From: Bacteroidota bacterium | Lineage (GTDB): Bacteria; Bacteroidota; Ignavibacteria; UBA10030; UBA8401 | Direction: 5' to 3' | DNA length: 42,374 nt | Assembly (NCBI GenBank): GCA_008933835.1 | Contig: WBUG01000029.1 | Coordinates: forward strand, 1 to 42,374 | Part shown: piece by piece, positions 17,132 to 24,654 of the stretch | Layout of the letters: each line of letters begins with the position of its first letter | Position numbering within the stretch: position 1 is the first letter of the stretch | The notes under the pieces: generated by a model | Databases searched by the model: none | Told to the model about the DNA's origin: nothing | The model's input: the letters and a program-made list of their open reading frames with translations, nothing else | Program-made: the position numbers and the translations under genes

Positions 17132-17884
17132 TCACACATCGTAACCGGGCGCCTCTTCCGTCTCCTCTTCCCGCTTCCCGCCGGAACGGACCCACCGCGC
17201 CGCATGCTGCACGATACCGAAGAGGACGAAGGCCGACATCAGATAGAAGACCGCCTCCCCTTTCGTGAAGATGAGCAGGAGCGCCGCGAAGAAGTACGAG
17301 ATCATCTTCACCGGATGCTTCTTCACCTCTTTCGCGCTCAGTTTCGGGAAGGTGTCGTACCGCACGGTGCTCACCATGACGAGCGCGATGACGACCACCA
17401 GGGCCGGCAGCATCGTTTCGGGGAGCCCCGTCAGCGTTCCGTCGGGCGTCACGAAGGTCAGGACGAAGGCGACGAGCGTGAGCGCTGCGGCGGGGATGGG
17501 GAGGCCGGTGAAGTGGTCCTTCTCGAAACCGACGAGCTGCACGTTGAATCGGGCGAGCCGGATGCCGCCGAGGACCATCTGCAGCGAACTGATGATGATG
17601 CCCCACTCCTCCAGACGGTGGAGCGAGAGCGCGTAGACGAGGTACGCGGGGGCGGCGCCGAACGAGACCACGTCCGAAAGGGAGTCGATCTCCACGCCGA
17701 ACTGGCTGGCGGAGCGTGTCAGGCGGGCCATGAGGCCGTCGAGCGAATCGAACAGGGCGGCGAGGACGATGAAGTACCCCGCTTCCACGAACTTCCCGTC
17801 GCTCGAATGGATGATCGACAGGAAACCGCAGAACATGTTCAGCACCGTGAAGAGCGTCGGTACGACGGCGCGCGTCATCATCAT
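17132..17884 (-). CDS. pssA: CDP-diacylglycerol-serine O-phosphatidyltransferase
   Basis: 250 residues; makes phosphatidylserine from CDP-diacylglycerol and serine at the inner membrane. The CDP-alcohol phosphotransferase motif DG-x2-AR-x8-G-x3-D-x3-D is complete (D49, G50, A53, R54, G63, D67, D71). Several hydrophobic helices and the PTLFTVLNMFCGFLSI start are typical of the Bacillus/Bacteroidota type II enzyme. ATG 17884 (first of three consecutive ATGs) overlaps the psd stop by 4 bases; product and next enzyme of the same pathway are thus coupled. Confidence 0.95.
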   Translation of the reverse strand: MMMTRAVVPTLFTVLNMFCGFLSIIHSSDGKFVEAGYFIVLAALFDSLDGLMARLTRSASQFGVEIDSLSDVVSFGAAPAYLVYALSLHRLEEWGIIISSLQMVLGGIRLARFNVQLVGFEKDHFTGLPIPAAALTLVAFVLTFVTPDGTLTGLPETMLPALVVVIALVMVSTVRYDTFPKLSAKEVKKHPVKMISYFFAALLLIFTKGEAVFYLMSAFVLFGIVQHAARWVRSGGKREEETEEAPGYDV

Positions 17885-18531
17885 CGCAGCACCGCCACGA
17901 CGGTCTCGCCCGCCGTCGTCTTCTCGTTGAGGCGCACCTTCACCTCCGCGGTCACCGGTACGTAGATGTCCACCCGGGACCCGAACTTGATCATGCCGAA
18001 CCGTTTCCCCCGCTCCGCTGTGTCCCCCACCGCCACCGGGGCCACGATGCGCCGGGCGATGAAACCGGCGATCTGTTTGAAGAAGACCTTTCCCCGTTCG
18101 TTCTCGATGCCGATGTGCGTCTGCTCGTTCTTGAGCGAGGCCTTGTCCTCCCACGCCGCGAAGAACTCGCCGGGGATGTGTTCGAAATGCCGGATGACGC
18201 CTGACACGGGATGCCGGTTCACGTGCACGTTTACGGGGGACATGAAGACGCAGATCATCAACGCCTCCCCCTTCATGAAGCGTTCTTCCGTCACCCGTTC
18301 GATCTTGATGACCGTTCCGTCCGCCGGAGAGACGACGTTCTCTTCGCCGGGAGGAACGGTGCGCTCAGGATCACGGAAGAAATTGAGGGTGAAGATGAAC
18401 AGGAGGATGGCCGCGGCGACAAGGGTGGTACGGACGATCGCCTGGTCGATGAACAGGTAGGCGCCCAGACCGATGACCACGCACAATGCCGTGACCGTGA
18501 AGAAGACATCGTAGCCGTACTCGGTGACCAA
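17881..18531 (-). CDS. psd: Phosphatidylserine decarboxylase (short type)
   Basis: Makes phosphatidylethanolamine. The proenzyme self-cleaves at Gly-Ser in KFGSRVDIYVP to form the pyruvoyl group; FFRDPERTVPP and SPVNVHVNRHPVSG are family blocks. I start it at TTG 18531 (GGAG 9 bases upstream), giving 216 residues beginning (M)VTEYGYDVFF, the usual short-Psd length. An upstream ATG at 18594 would add 21 residues (QFRGCTCSLHP...) not expected in the family, and a promoter at 18598-18626 predicts transcription starting near 18591, inside that ATG. The family is certain, the start moderately so. First gene of the eleven-gene minus-strand run. Confidence 0.93.
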   Translation of the reverse strand: MVTEYGYDVFFTVTALCVVIGLGAYLFIDQAIVRTTLVAAAILLFIFTLNFFRDPERTVPPGEENVVSPADGTVIKIERVTEERFMKGEALMICVFMSPVNVHVNRHPVSGVIRHFEHIPGEFFAAWEDKASLKNEQTHIGIENERGKVFFKQIAGFIARRIVAPVAVGDTAERGKRFGMIKFGSRVDIYVPVTAEVKVRLNEKTTAGETVVAVLR

Positions 18532-18597
18532 TGCGAACGTCTCCGGTGTTTCAAGAATAGGATGAAGTGAGCAGGTGCAACCGCGAAATTGCATGCT

Positions 18598-18626
18598 AAC
18601 TTACCGAAAAAATGAGGCAAAGTCAA
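18598..18626 (-). promoter_or_regulatory. Promoter of the psd-led gene run
   Basis: On the minus strand, TTGACT (18626-18621), a 17-base spacer and TAAGTT (18603-18598) match sigma70-type boxes. The predicted start of transcription is near 18591, leaving a leader of about 60 bases before the TTG start of psd. Confidence 0.55.
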
Positions 18627-18746
18627 TCTTGCTTATTTTCGCATGTTTCGCTACATTGACAGTAATGATAGAACTTGACCCGGTAAAAATTTCGATGGTC
18701 TCACGGAAGAAGAAACTCCTCCGCACGACTCCACCGGTGTAACGAC

Positions 18747-18775
18747 GTCCCGATGCTCCATCGGGACTTTTTTTT
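18747..18775 (+). terminator. Strong intrinsic terminator upstream of the Nif3-like gene
   Basis: GTCCCGATG (18747-18755) and CATCGGGAC (18759-18767) form a perfect 9-bp stem with loop CTC, followed by eight T (18768-18775). It points along the plus strand but only antisense-oriented genes lie upstream, so it would end a short plus-strand transcript or attenuate the gene starting at 18790. Confidence 0.85.
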
Positions 18776-18789
18776 CTCCCGGCGCCACT

Positions 18790-19896
18790 GTGACGATACA
18801 AGAATTCTCCGACATCTTCGAAACGCTCGCACCGTCCTCCATCGCCTGGAAGAACGACAACGTCGGACTCCAGATCGGCCGGCCGGAGGCGGCGGTGCGG
18901 AACATCCTCGTCACGCTGGACGTCACGGCGGAGTGCATCCTCGAAGCAAAGCGGATCGGCGCAAGCCTCATCGTCGCGCACCATCCTCTCCTGTTCCATC
19001 CGCAGCGCAGCATCACCGACCGCACCCGCGTGGGCTCCCTCTCGCTCGCCCTGGCAGAGGAACGGATCGCGCTCTTCGCGGCGCACACCAACCTGGACAG
19101 CGTTCCCTGGGGGGTAAACGGCGCGCTCTCGATGGCGCTCGGTCTGCAGACCCCTTCCATCCTCTCTCCGCTCTCCGGAAGTCTGGAGAAGATCGTCGTG
19201 TACGTCCCGGCGGACCATGCGGACAGTGTGGCGGAGGCGATGTACGCCGAGGGTGCGGGGATGTTCGCCCGGTACGACCGGTGCAGCTTCCGGAGCGCCG
19301 GCATGGGAACGTTCCGCGGGAAGAACGGCGCGAAGCCGTTCATCGGCACGCCGGGCAGCGATGAACGCGTCGAAGAGACCCGCATCGAAATGATGTGCGA
19401 AACGTGGCGGACCCCCAGCGTGGTCCGCGGCATGCTCGCCGCCCATCCGTACGAAGAGGCGGCGTACGACGTCGTTCCGCTCGCCAATGCGCACGGCGAA
19501 TACGGCCTGGGGATGATCGGCACGCTGCCGAAGCCGATGTCCGCCAAAGCGTTCCTCGCCCGCGTGAAGCGCGCGCTCAAGACCCCTGCGCTCCGGTACA
19601 CCCCCGGCGACGGCCCGGTGCGCACCGTGGCCGTGTGCGGCGGTTCCGGCGAGAGCGTGATCGGCGACGCGCTGCGGCGCGGCGCCGACGCCCTGGTGAC
19701 GGCGGACCTGAAGTACCACACGTTCCAGGAGCATCAAGGACGCCTGCTGCTGGTGGATGCCGGACACTACGAGACGGAACGTCTCGTGCTGCCCGTCCTC
19801 GCCGGCGCGCTGCGCGAAGCGCTGCGCCAGAGGTCGTACCGGGGAAGCGTCATCGTGACGCGCACCTCCCCGAACCCGGTGTTCTACCATACATGA
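18790..19896 (+). CDS. Nif3-like dinuclear metal-centre protein (YqfO type)
   Basis: 368 residues, GTG start at 18790. The NIF3/DUF34 family forms hexamers with a two-metal site; GTP cyclohydrolase-like roles have been proposed but the function is unsettled. Metal ligands are visible in VAHHPLLF (near 74-81), AAHTNLD (near 101) and the late DAGHYETE. The middle (about 135-240, VVYVPADHADSV...AAHPYEEAAYDVV) is the CutA/PII-like insert of the long YqfO form. A gene for a zinc-ribbon coiled-coil protein follows after 22 bases, a pairing common in Bacteroidota and Firmicutes. Confidence 0.92.
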   Translation: MTIQEFSDIFETLAPSSIAWKNDNVGLQIGRPEAAVRNILVTLDVTAECILEAKRIGASLIVAHHPLLFHPQRSITDRTRVGSLSLALAEERIALFAAHTNLDSVPWGVNGALSMALGLQTPSILSPLSGSLEKIVVYVPADHADSVAEAMYAEGAGMFARYDRCSFRSAGMGTFRGKNGAKPFIGTPGSDERVEETRIEMMCETWRTPSVVRGMLAAHPYEEAAYDVVPLANAHGEYGLGMIGTLPKPMSAKAFLARVKRALKTPALRYTPGDGPVRTVAVCGGSGESVIGDALRRGADALVTADLKYHTFQEHQGRLLLVDAGHYETERLVLPVLAGALREALRQRSYRGSVIVTRTSPNPVFYHT

Positions 19897-19918
19897 CCGA
19901 ACTAAGGAGACCATCACA

Positions 19919-20644
19919 GTGGAAGAGACTCTTCGCCTATTGTTCCAGCTGCAGCGTGTCGACACCAACCTCGACGATGTCGAGGAATCGAAGGGGGACC
20001 TCCCCGCGACGGTGCGCGGCCTCGAGGCACAGATCGCCGAAACGACCGATATCCTGAACGCGAAACAATCGTCCATCGACGCCTCCGTCCTGGCCCGCAA
20101 CACGGCGGACAACGACATCAAGGACTTCGAGGAGAAGCTGAAGAAGTACAAGGCGCAGCAGTACCAGGTGCGCAACAACAAAGAGTACGACGCCATCACG
20201 AAGGAGATCGAGTACGCCGAGGAATCGGTGCGGAACCTCACGAAGCAGTTCGAGGATTTCGAGAACCGGATGAGCATCGCAAAGAACGAACTGAACGAAG
20301 TGCAGGAGCGTCTGAACGAACTCCAGGGCGTGCTGACCGAACGCCAGGCCGAGCTCGCCGAACTGTCCAAGGAGACCGAGGAGGAGGAACGGAAGTACCG
20401 ACACGAGCGCGAGAAGCTGCTCGTCCGCATCGGCAAGGACATCCTGGCGAAGTACACCATGATCCGTTCCGCCCGCGGCAAGGCGGTCGTGCCGTTCCGG
20501 AAGGAATCGTGCGGCGGATGCGGCAACCGCATCCCTCCGCAGCACATCATCGAGATCCGGCGCAACGATAAGGTGTACGTCTGCCAGCATTGCGGCCGCA
20601 TCGTCGTTTCGGACGAACTGGCCCAGTCCGTCGCCGCCTCATGA
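19919..20644 (+). CDS. Coiled-coil protein with C-terminal C4 zinc ribbon (DUF164)
   Basis: 241 residues, GTG start at 19919 behind AAGGAGA. Residues about 5-185 form a long antiparallel-type coiled coil including the family marker QYQVRNNKEYDAITKEIEYAE. The end holds a zinc ribbon with CGGC and CQHC pairs and the intervening NRIPPQHIIEIRRNDKVYVC. The family (PF02591, CT398/HP0958-like) includes proteins that tie RpoN and flagellar export together in some bacteria, but no flagellar genes are seen here, so the role is unknown. It overlaps the RNase H gene by 4 bases. Confidence 0.92.
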   Translation: MEETLRLLFQLQRVDTNLDDVEESKGDLPATVRGLEAQIAETTDILNAKQSSIDASVLARNTADNDIKDFEEKLKKYKAQQYQVRNNKEYDAITKEIEYAEESVRNLTKQFEDFENRMSIAKNELNEVQERLNELQGVLTERQAELAELSKETEEEERKYRHEREKLLVRIGKDILAKYTMIRSARGKAVVPFRKESCGGCGNRIPPQHIIEIRRNDKVYVCQHCGRIVVSDELAQSVAAS

Positions 20645-21054
20645 AGTGTCTCGCCTTCACCGACGGCGCCGCCCGGGGGAACCCGGGCGAATCGGGCATC
20701 GGCGTCGTGGTCAAGGACGAGCACGGAACGGTGCTCGCCACCGTGAAGCGGTATCTCGGCACCGCCACGAACAATCAGGCGGAGTACACCGCCCTGCTCG
20801 CCCTGCTGGAGTTCCTCCGCACCGCCGACGCCCCGCGGTGCACCGAGCTGGTGGTCCACACGGACAGCGAACTGATGGCTCGCCAGTACAGCGGCCAGTA
20901 CAAGGTGAAGGACGCCGGCTTGAAAGTGTTGTACGAAAATGTCAAATTACAGGTGAAACAGGCCCCGTTCACGGTCACGGTCCGGCACATCCCCCGCGCG
21001 CAGAACGCGGAGGCGGACCGTCTGGCCAACGACGCCATCGACCTCCGGGCCTGA
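20641..21054 (+). CDS. rnhA: Ribonuclease HI-family protein
   Basis: 137 residues from ATG 20641, which overlaps the previous stop (ATGA). The four catalytic acids are present: Asp8 (FTDGAARGNPG), Glu48 (NNQAEYTALL), Asp75 (HTDSELM) and Asp126 (NAEADRLAN). It should cut RNA in RNA-DNA hybrids. It lacks the basic protrusion of E. coli RNase HI, as in the compact archaeal/Bacillus YpdQ-like group. Last gene of the Nif3-zinc ribbon-RNase H operon. Confidence 0.92.
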   Translation: MKCLAFTDGAARGNPGESGIGVVVKDEHGTVLATVKRYLGTATNNQAEYTALLALLEFLRTADAPRCTELVVHTDSELMARQYSGQYKVKDAGLKVLYENVKLQVKQAPFTVTVRHIPRAQNAEADRLANDAIDLRA

Positions 21055-21100
21055 AGCGGAACGTCGTATCACGACCATGCCCGTCATCGTCCAAATTCTC

Positions 21101-21117
21101 TGCATCATCATGATGCA
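21101..21117. repeat. 17-bp perfect palindrome upstream of rnpB
   Basis: TGCATCATCATGATGCA is a perfect inverted repeat with 8-bp arms around a central C, in the gap between the RNase H gene and rnpB. It looks like a dimer-binding operator; no protein is assigned. Confidence 0.55.
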
Positions 21118-21140
21118 CGCCGCCCTTCGCTCGCTCGAAC

Positions 21141-21160
21141 GGTCGGGAACGATCTTTTTT
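21141..21160 (+). terminator. Short terminator after the RNase H gene
   Basis: GGTCG (21141-21145), loop GGAA and CGATC (21150-21154) form a 5-bp stem with a GNRA loop and one G-T pair, followed by TTTTTT (21155-21160). Weak stem but good T-tract; it separates the upstream operon from rnpB. Confidence 0.5.
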
Positions 21161-21188
21161 AATTCATCATCTCTTCACTCACGACAGC

Positions 21189-21663
21189 GGAACGTCGTGC
21201 ATCGTCAACAAGGCGTTGGCGTGCGCCAGGCAATCGCTGTAGTTCATCACGAATTACGGAGGAAAGTCCGAACTCTGTCCCGCGGCGTCCCAGACGTCCG
21301 GGACGGGCACAGTGCCGGATAACATCCGGGGTCCCGAGCGATCGGGATACGGAAAGTGTCACAGAAAACATACCGTCCCGGTCAAACGGGATAAGGGTGA
21401 AAAGGTGCGGGGGGCGATCAAGTCCCCTTAATGTAAGAGCGCACCGCGTCCGCAGTAATGCGGACGGCAGGACAAACCCCACTGAGAGCAAGACCGTGTA
21501 GGTTTCGTCATCCGCTCTGCGGATAGAGAGACGCCCGCTCAATTCCTTCGGGAGACGAAACGGGTAGGTCGCTAGAGCGTTCCAGCGATGGACCGCCCAG
21601 AGAAATGATTGCCTCCTCCGCTTCACCGCGGAGAAGACAGGATTCGGCTTATCGGCACATTCC
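21189..21663 (+). ncRNA. rnpB: RNase P RNA (type A)
   Basis: The catalytic RNA that matures tRNA 5' ends. Universal blocks are present: CGGAGGAAAGTCCG (21257-21270, P4 5' strand/CR-I), ACAGAAAACATACCG (21361-21375), GAGAGCAAGACCG near 21484, AGAAATGATTGCC near 21601 and ACAGGATTCGGCTTAT (21637-21652, P4 3' strand/CR-V). The ends are estimated from P1 pairing (GGAA...GTGC near 21189-21200 with GCACATTCC near 21655-21663) and may be off by some bases. The predicted length of about 475 nt is on the long side for type A. Confidence 0.93.
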
Positions 21664-21717
21664 TTCGCCTTTTTGACGGCACGACGTTCGGAGTGAAAGA
21701 TGCATCTTCTCACCGGG

Positions 21718-21738
21718 ACCCTCCCCATGCGGGAGGGT
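21718..21738 (+). other. Perfect 8-bp hairpin between rnpB and recJ
   Basis: ACCCTCCC (21718-21725) and GGGAGGGT (21731-21738) pair around CATGC with no T-tract. It lies 55 bases after the rnpB 3' end and 18 bases before the recJ start chosen here, so it could stabilise or end the rnpB transcript or sit in the recJ leader. Confidence 0.6.
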
Positions 21739-21756
21739 TCGCACCGGAGAAATGCA

Positions 21757-23463
21757 TTGACGACCAAGAAAGCATACCGGTGGACGGTCGCTCCTCCACC
21801 GCCGGACGGCCTCCTCACGAGACTGTCCGAAGAGCTCACCATCGCACCCTCGCTCGTCTCGGTGCTCATCAACCGGGGCATCGATTCCTTCGAACGGGCA
21901 CGGCAGTACTTCCGCCCCTCCCTCGATCAGCTCCACGACCCGTTCCTGATGGACGGGATGCACCTTGCGGTGGACCGGCTGCTCCGCGCCCGCGACCAGA
22001 AGGAGAAGGTGCTCGTCTACGGCGACTATGACGTGGACGGCACGAACGGCGCGAGCATGCTCCATCTCTTCTTCAGCGAGATCGGCTGCACCTCCGCCTA
22101 CTACATCCCCGACCGTCTCACCGAAGGGTACGGCATCTCGCAGACCGGCGTGGAGTACGCGAAGAAGGAAGGGGTCACCCTCCTCGTCGCCATCGACTGC
22201 GGCATCACCGCGCTCGCCCAGGTGGAGTACGCCCGGCAGCTCGGCATCGACGTCATCATCTGCGACCACCACGAACCGGCCGAGGAGATCCCGAACGCCG
22301 TCGCGGTGCTCGACGCGCTGAAACCGAACTGCCGATATCCCTTCAAGAGCCTCTGCGGCACCGGCGTCGGCTTCAAGTTCATCCAGGCCATCGCCCGCAC
22401 CATCGGTCAGGACCACCTCGTCCCCAAGTACATCGACTTCGTCGCCCTCGCCACCACGGCGGACATCGTCCCGCTCGTGGACGAGAACCGCGTCTTCGTG
22501 CGCCTCGGCCTCGAACGCCTCAACACCGACACCCGCCCGGGCATCCGCGCGCTGCTCGAAGGGGCCGGTCTGAAGATCGGACAGATGACGACGGGACAGG
22601 TCGTCTTCGCGCTCGCTCCGCGCATCAATGCAGTGGGACGGCTCGGGGACGCCAAACGGGCGGTGGAACTCCTCATCAGTACCGACTTTGAGAGCTCCGT
22701 CCGCTTCGCCCGGGTGCTGGAACAGGAGAACCTCAACCGGCGGAAGATCGACGAAGGGGTGTTCGAGGAGGCGAAGAATCTGGTGGAAGAGTACTTCACG
22801 AAGCACGGCGACGGCGCCATCGTGATGCATCAGGAGCAGTGGCACCCCGGCGTGGTCGGCATCGTCGCGTCGCGCATGGTGGAGCGGTACTACCGCCCCG
22901 CCGTGATGCTCACCACCGTGGAAGGGGTCGCCAAGGGCTCCGCCCGGAGCATCGCCGGCGTGAACATCCATCAGGCGCTGAAGACGGTGGAGGACAAGCT
23001 GCTGCAGTTCGGCGGTCATAAGTACGCCGCCGGCGTGAGCGTGGACCTGGACCGCATCGACGAGTTCCGCGACGCGTTCAACGCGGTCATCCGCGGCATG
23101 CTCACCGAGGACCTGCTGACTCCGGAGATCCACATCGACACGGAGATCGACCTCTCCGAACTGACGCCGAAGTACCTGCGCGTGCTGAAGCAGTTCGCTC
23201 CGTTCGGCCCCCAGAACATGCGCCCCACCTTCCTCGCGCGCGAGGTCTCCGTCGTCGGGCTCCCCCGCATCGTCGGGAAGGACCATCTGCGGTTCAAGGT
23301 GAAGAAGAACGGCGTGACGTTCGACTGCATCGGGTTCGGGCTCGGCAGCCTGCTCGAGCTCGTGAAGACGAAGCAGAACGCGCTGGATGTGGTGTTCTCC
23401 ATCGACGAGAGCGACTTCATGGGATCGGCGATGACGCAGCTCAAGATCAAGGACGTGCGGTGA
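21757..23463 (+). CDS. recJ: Single-stranded-DNA exonuclease RecJ
   Basis: 568 residues from TTG 21757, preferred because GGAG lies 7 bases upstream and an upstream in-frame ATG (21700) would run through the hairpin at 21718-21738. DHH-family motifs in order: DYDVDGTNGASM (90 onward), AIDCGIT (near 145), ICDHHEPAEEIPNA (near 168-181), then the DHHA1 domain with GGHKYAAGVSV (near 415). It acts 5'-3' on single strands in RecF-pathway and mismatch repair. Its last 4 bases overlap the ruvC start, joining it to Holliday-junction genes in one operon. Confidence 0.95.
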   Translation: MTTKKAYRWTVAPPPPDGLLTRLSEELTIAPSLVSVLINRGIDSFERARQYFRPSLDQLHDPFLMDGMHLAVDRLLRARDQKEKVLVYGDYDVDGTNGASMLHLFFSEIGCTSAYYIPDRLTEGYGISQTGVEYAKKEGVTLLVAIDCGITALAQVEYARQLGIDVIICDHHEPAEEIPNAVAVLDALKPNCRYPFKSLCGTGVGFKFIQAIARTIGQDHLVPKYIDFVALATTADIVPLVDENRVFVRLGLERLNTDTRPGIRALLEGAGLKIGQMTTGQVVFALAPRINAVGRLGDAKRAVELLISTDFESSVRFARVLEQENLNRRKIDEGVFEEAKNLVEEYFTKHGDGAIVMHQEQWHPGVVGIVASRMVERYYRPAVMLTTVEGVAKGSARSIAGVNIHQALKTVEDKLLQFGGHKYAAGVSVDLDRIDEFRDAFNAVIRGMLTEDLLTPEIHIDTEIDLSELTPKYLRVLKQFAPFGPQNMRPTFLAREVSVVGLPRIVGKDHLRFKVKKNGVTFDCIGFGLGSLLELVKTKQNALDVVFSIDESDFMGSAMTQLKIKDVR

Positions 23464-24008
23464 CCATCATCGGCATCGATCCGGGCACCCTCGTCGCCGG
23501 ATTCGGCGTGGTGGAGGCGGAGGGCTCCTCCCTCACCCTGCTGGAGGTCGGCGTCGTACGGAACGCCGCGTCGCTGTCGATGCCGCTCCGCCTGCGGCGC
23601 CTCCACGAAACGCTGCTCGCCGTCATCGACCGTCACCACCCGGACGAGTTCGCCATCGAAACGGCCTTCTACTCCAAGAACGCGCAGTCCGCGCTCAAGA
23701 TCGGTCAGGCGCGCGGCGCCGCCATCCTTGCCGGAGCGCTGCGCGAACTTCCGGTGACGGAGTACGCTCCTCGCGAGATCAAGAAGGCGGTGACGGGGAA
23801 CGGCGGCGCGTCGAAGGAACAGGTGCGGTTCATGATGATGTCGTTGCTGCGGCTCTCCGCCGCCCCGAAGCATTTCGACGCCACGGACGCCCTCGCCGTG
23901 GCGGTCTGCCACGCCTTCCGGACCGCCGCACCGCGCAAGGGTTTCCGCGACTGGTCGTCGTTCGTCGCCGCCCATCCCGAACGGGTCATCGCCCCGAAGC
24001 GGCGCTGA
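23460..24008 (+). CDS. ruvC: Holliday junction resolvase RuvC
   Basis: 182 residues from GTG 23460 (GTGA overlap with recJ). Cuts Holliday junctions together with RuvAB. The acidic tetrad is intact: Asp7 (IGIDPG), Glu67 (FAIETAF), Asp140 and Asp143 (HFDATDA). The C-terminus is slightly longer than the 173-residue E. coli protein. Confidence 0.96.
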   Translation: MTIIGIDPGTLVAGFGVVEAEGSSLTLLEVGVVRNAASLSMPLRLRRLHETLLAVIDRHHPDEFAIETAFYSKNAQSALKIGQARGAAILAGALRELPVTEYAPREIKKAVTGNGGASKEQVRFMMMSLLRLSAAPKHFDATDALAVAVCHAFRTAAPRKGFRDWSSFVAAHPERVIAPKRR

Positions 24009-24016
24009 GTTTCACG

Positions 24017-24045
24017 TTGGATGCGAACGAAAGAGTGATTACATT
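24017..24045 (+). promoter_or_regulatory. Possible promoter for a leaderless ruvA transcript
   Basis: TTGGAT (24017-24022), a 17-base spacer and TACATT (24040-24045) end only 6 bases before the ruvA ATG. No Shine-Dalgarno is visible between them. Transcription would begin at or next to the ATG. Confidence 0.45.
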
Positions 24046-24051
24046 GGCGGC

Positions 24052-24654
24052 ATGATCACCTACCTGCACGGCACGCTCACCCGCAAGACCCCCACCGAGA
24101 TCACGGTGGAGGTCCATGGCGTCGGCTACGCCGTCCACATCTCCCTCTCGACGTACGAACAGCTCCCGGAACCGGACAGCACGGTGAAGGTGCTCACCTA
24201 CCATCACATCCGCGAGGACGTCCAGGCGCTCTACGGCTTCATGCGGGAGAACGAACGGGAGATGTTCCTGATGCTCATCGGCGTGTCAGGCATCGGCCCG
24301 CGCATGGCGCAGACCATCCTTTCCGGCATCCGCACGGAGGAGCTCGTCCGCACCATCACGCACAGCGCCCTGTCGACCCTGACCGCCATTCCGGGAGTGG
24401 GCCGCAAGACCGCCGAGCGACTGATCCTGGAACTGAAGGACCGGGTGGCGAAGATGGAGGGTGCGGAGAAGATCATCGACCTGCCGACCGCGCCGTCGGC
24501 GCTCCGCGGCGAGGCGCTGAACGCGCTGCTCTCGCTGGGATTCACGCGCGATAAGGCGGAGCAGACGCTTCGCGCCGTTCTGTACGATGCGAACGGTTCT
24601 GCGCTGTCGCTCGAAGAGCTCATCAAGAAGGCCCTGCAGCACTCCTCACGCTGA
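24052..24654 (+). CDS. ruvA: Holliday junction branch-migration protein RuvA
   Basis: 200 residues. The N-terminal OB fold starts MITYLHGTL with [13 protein letters not shown]. Two helix-hairpin-helix motifs follow, [18 protein letters not shown] and [20 protein letters not shown]. The C-terminal domain that contacts RuvB has [19 protein letters not shown]. It targets RuvB to four-way junctions. It lies 43 bases after ruvC; ruvB is not adjacent because the next gene (copA) is convergent, overlapping by 9 bases. Confidence 0.96.
   Translation: MITYLHGTLTRKTPTEITVEVHGVGYAVHISLSTYEQLPEPDSTVKVLTYHHIREDVQALYGFMRENEREMFLMLIGVSGIGPRMAQTILSGIRTEELVRTITHSALSTLTAIPGVGRKTAERLILELKDRVAKMEGAEKIIDLPTAPSALRGEALNALLSLGFTRDKAEQTLRAVLYDANGSALSLEELIKKALQHSSR

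Noticed and set aside
21077-21322. An 81-codon plus-strand frame overlapping rnpB
   Set aside because: Most of it lies in the structured RNase P RNA, and it covers the terminator at 21141-21160.
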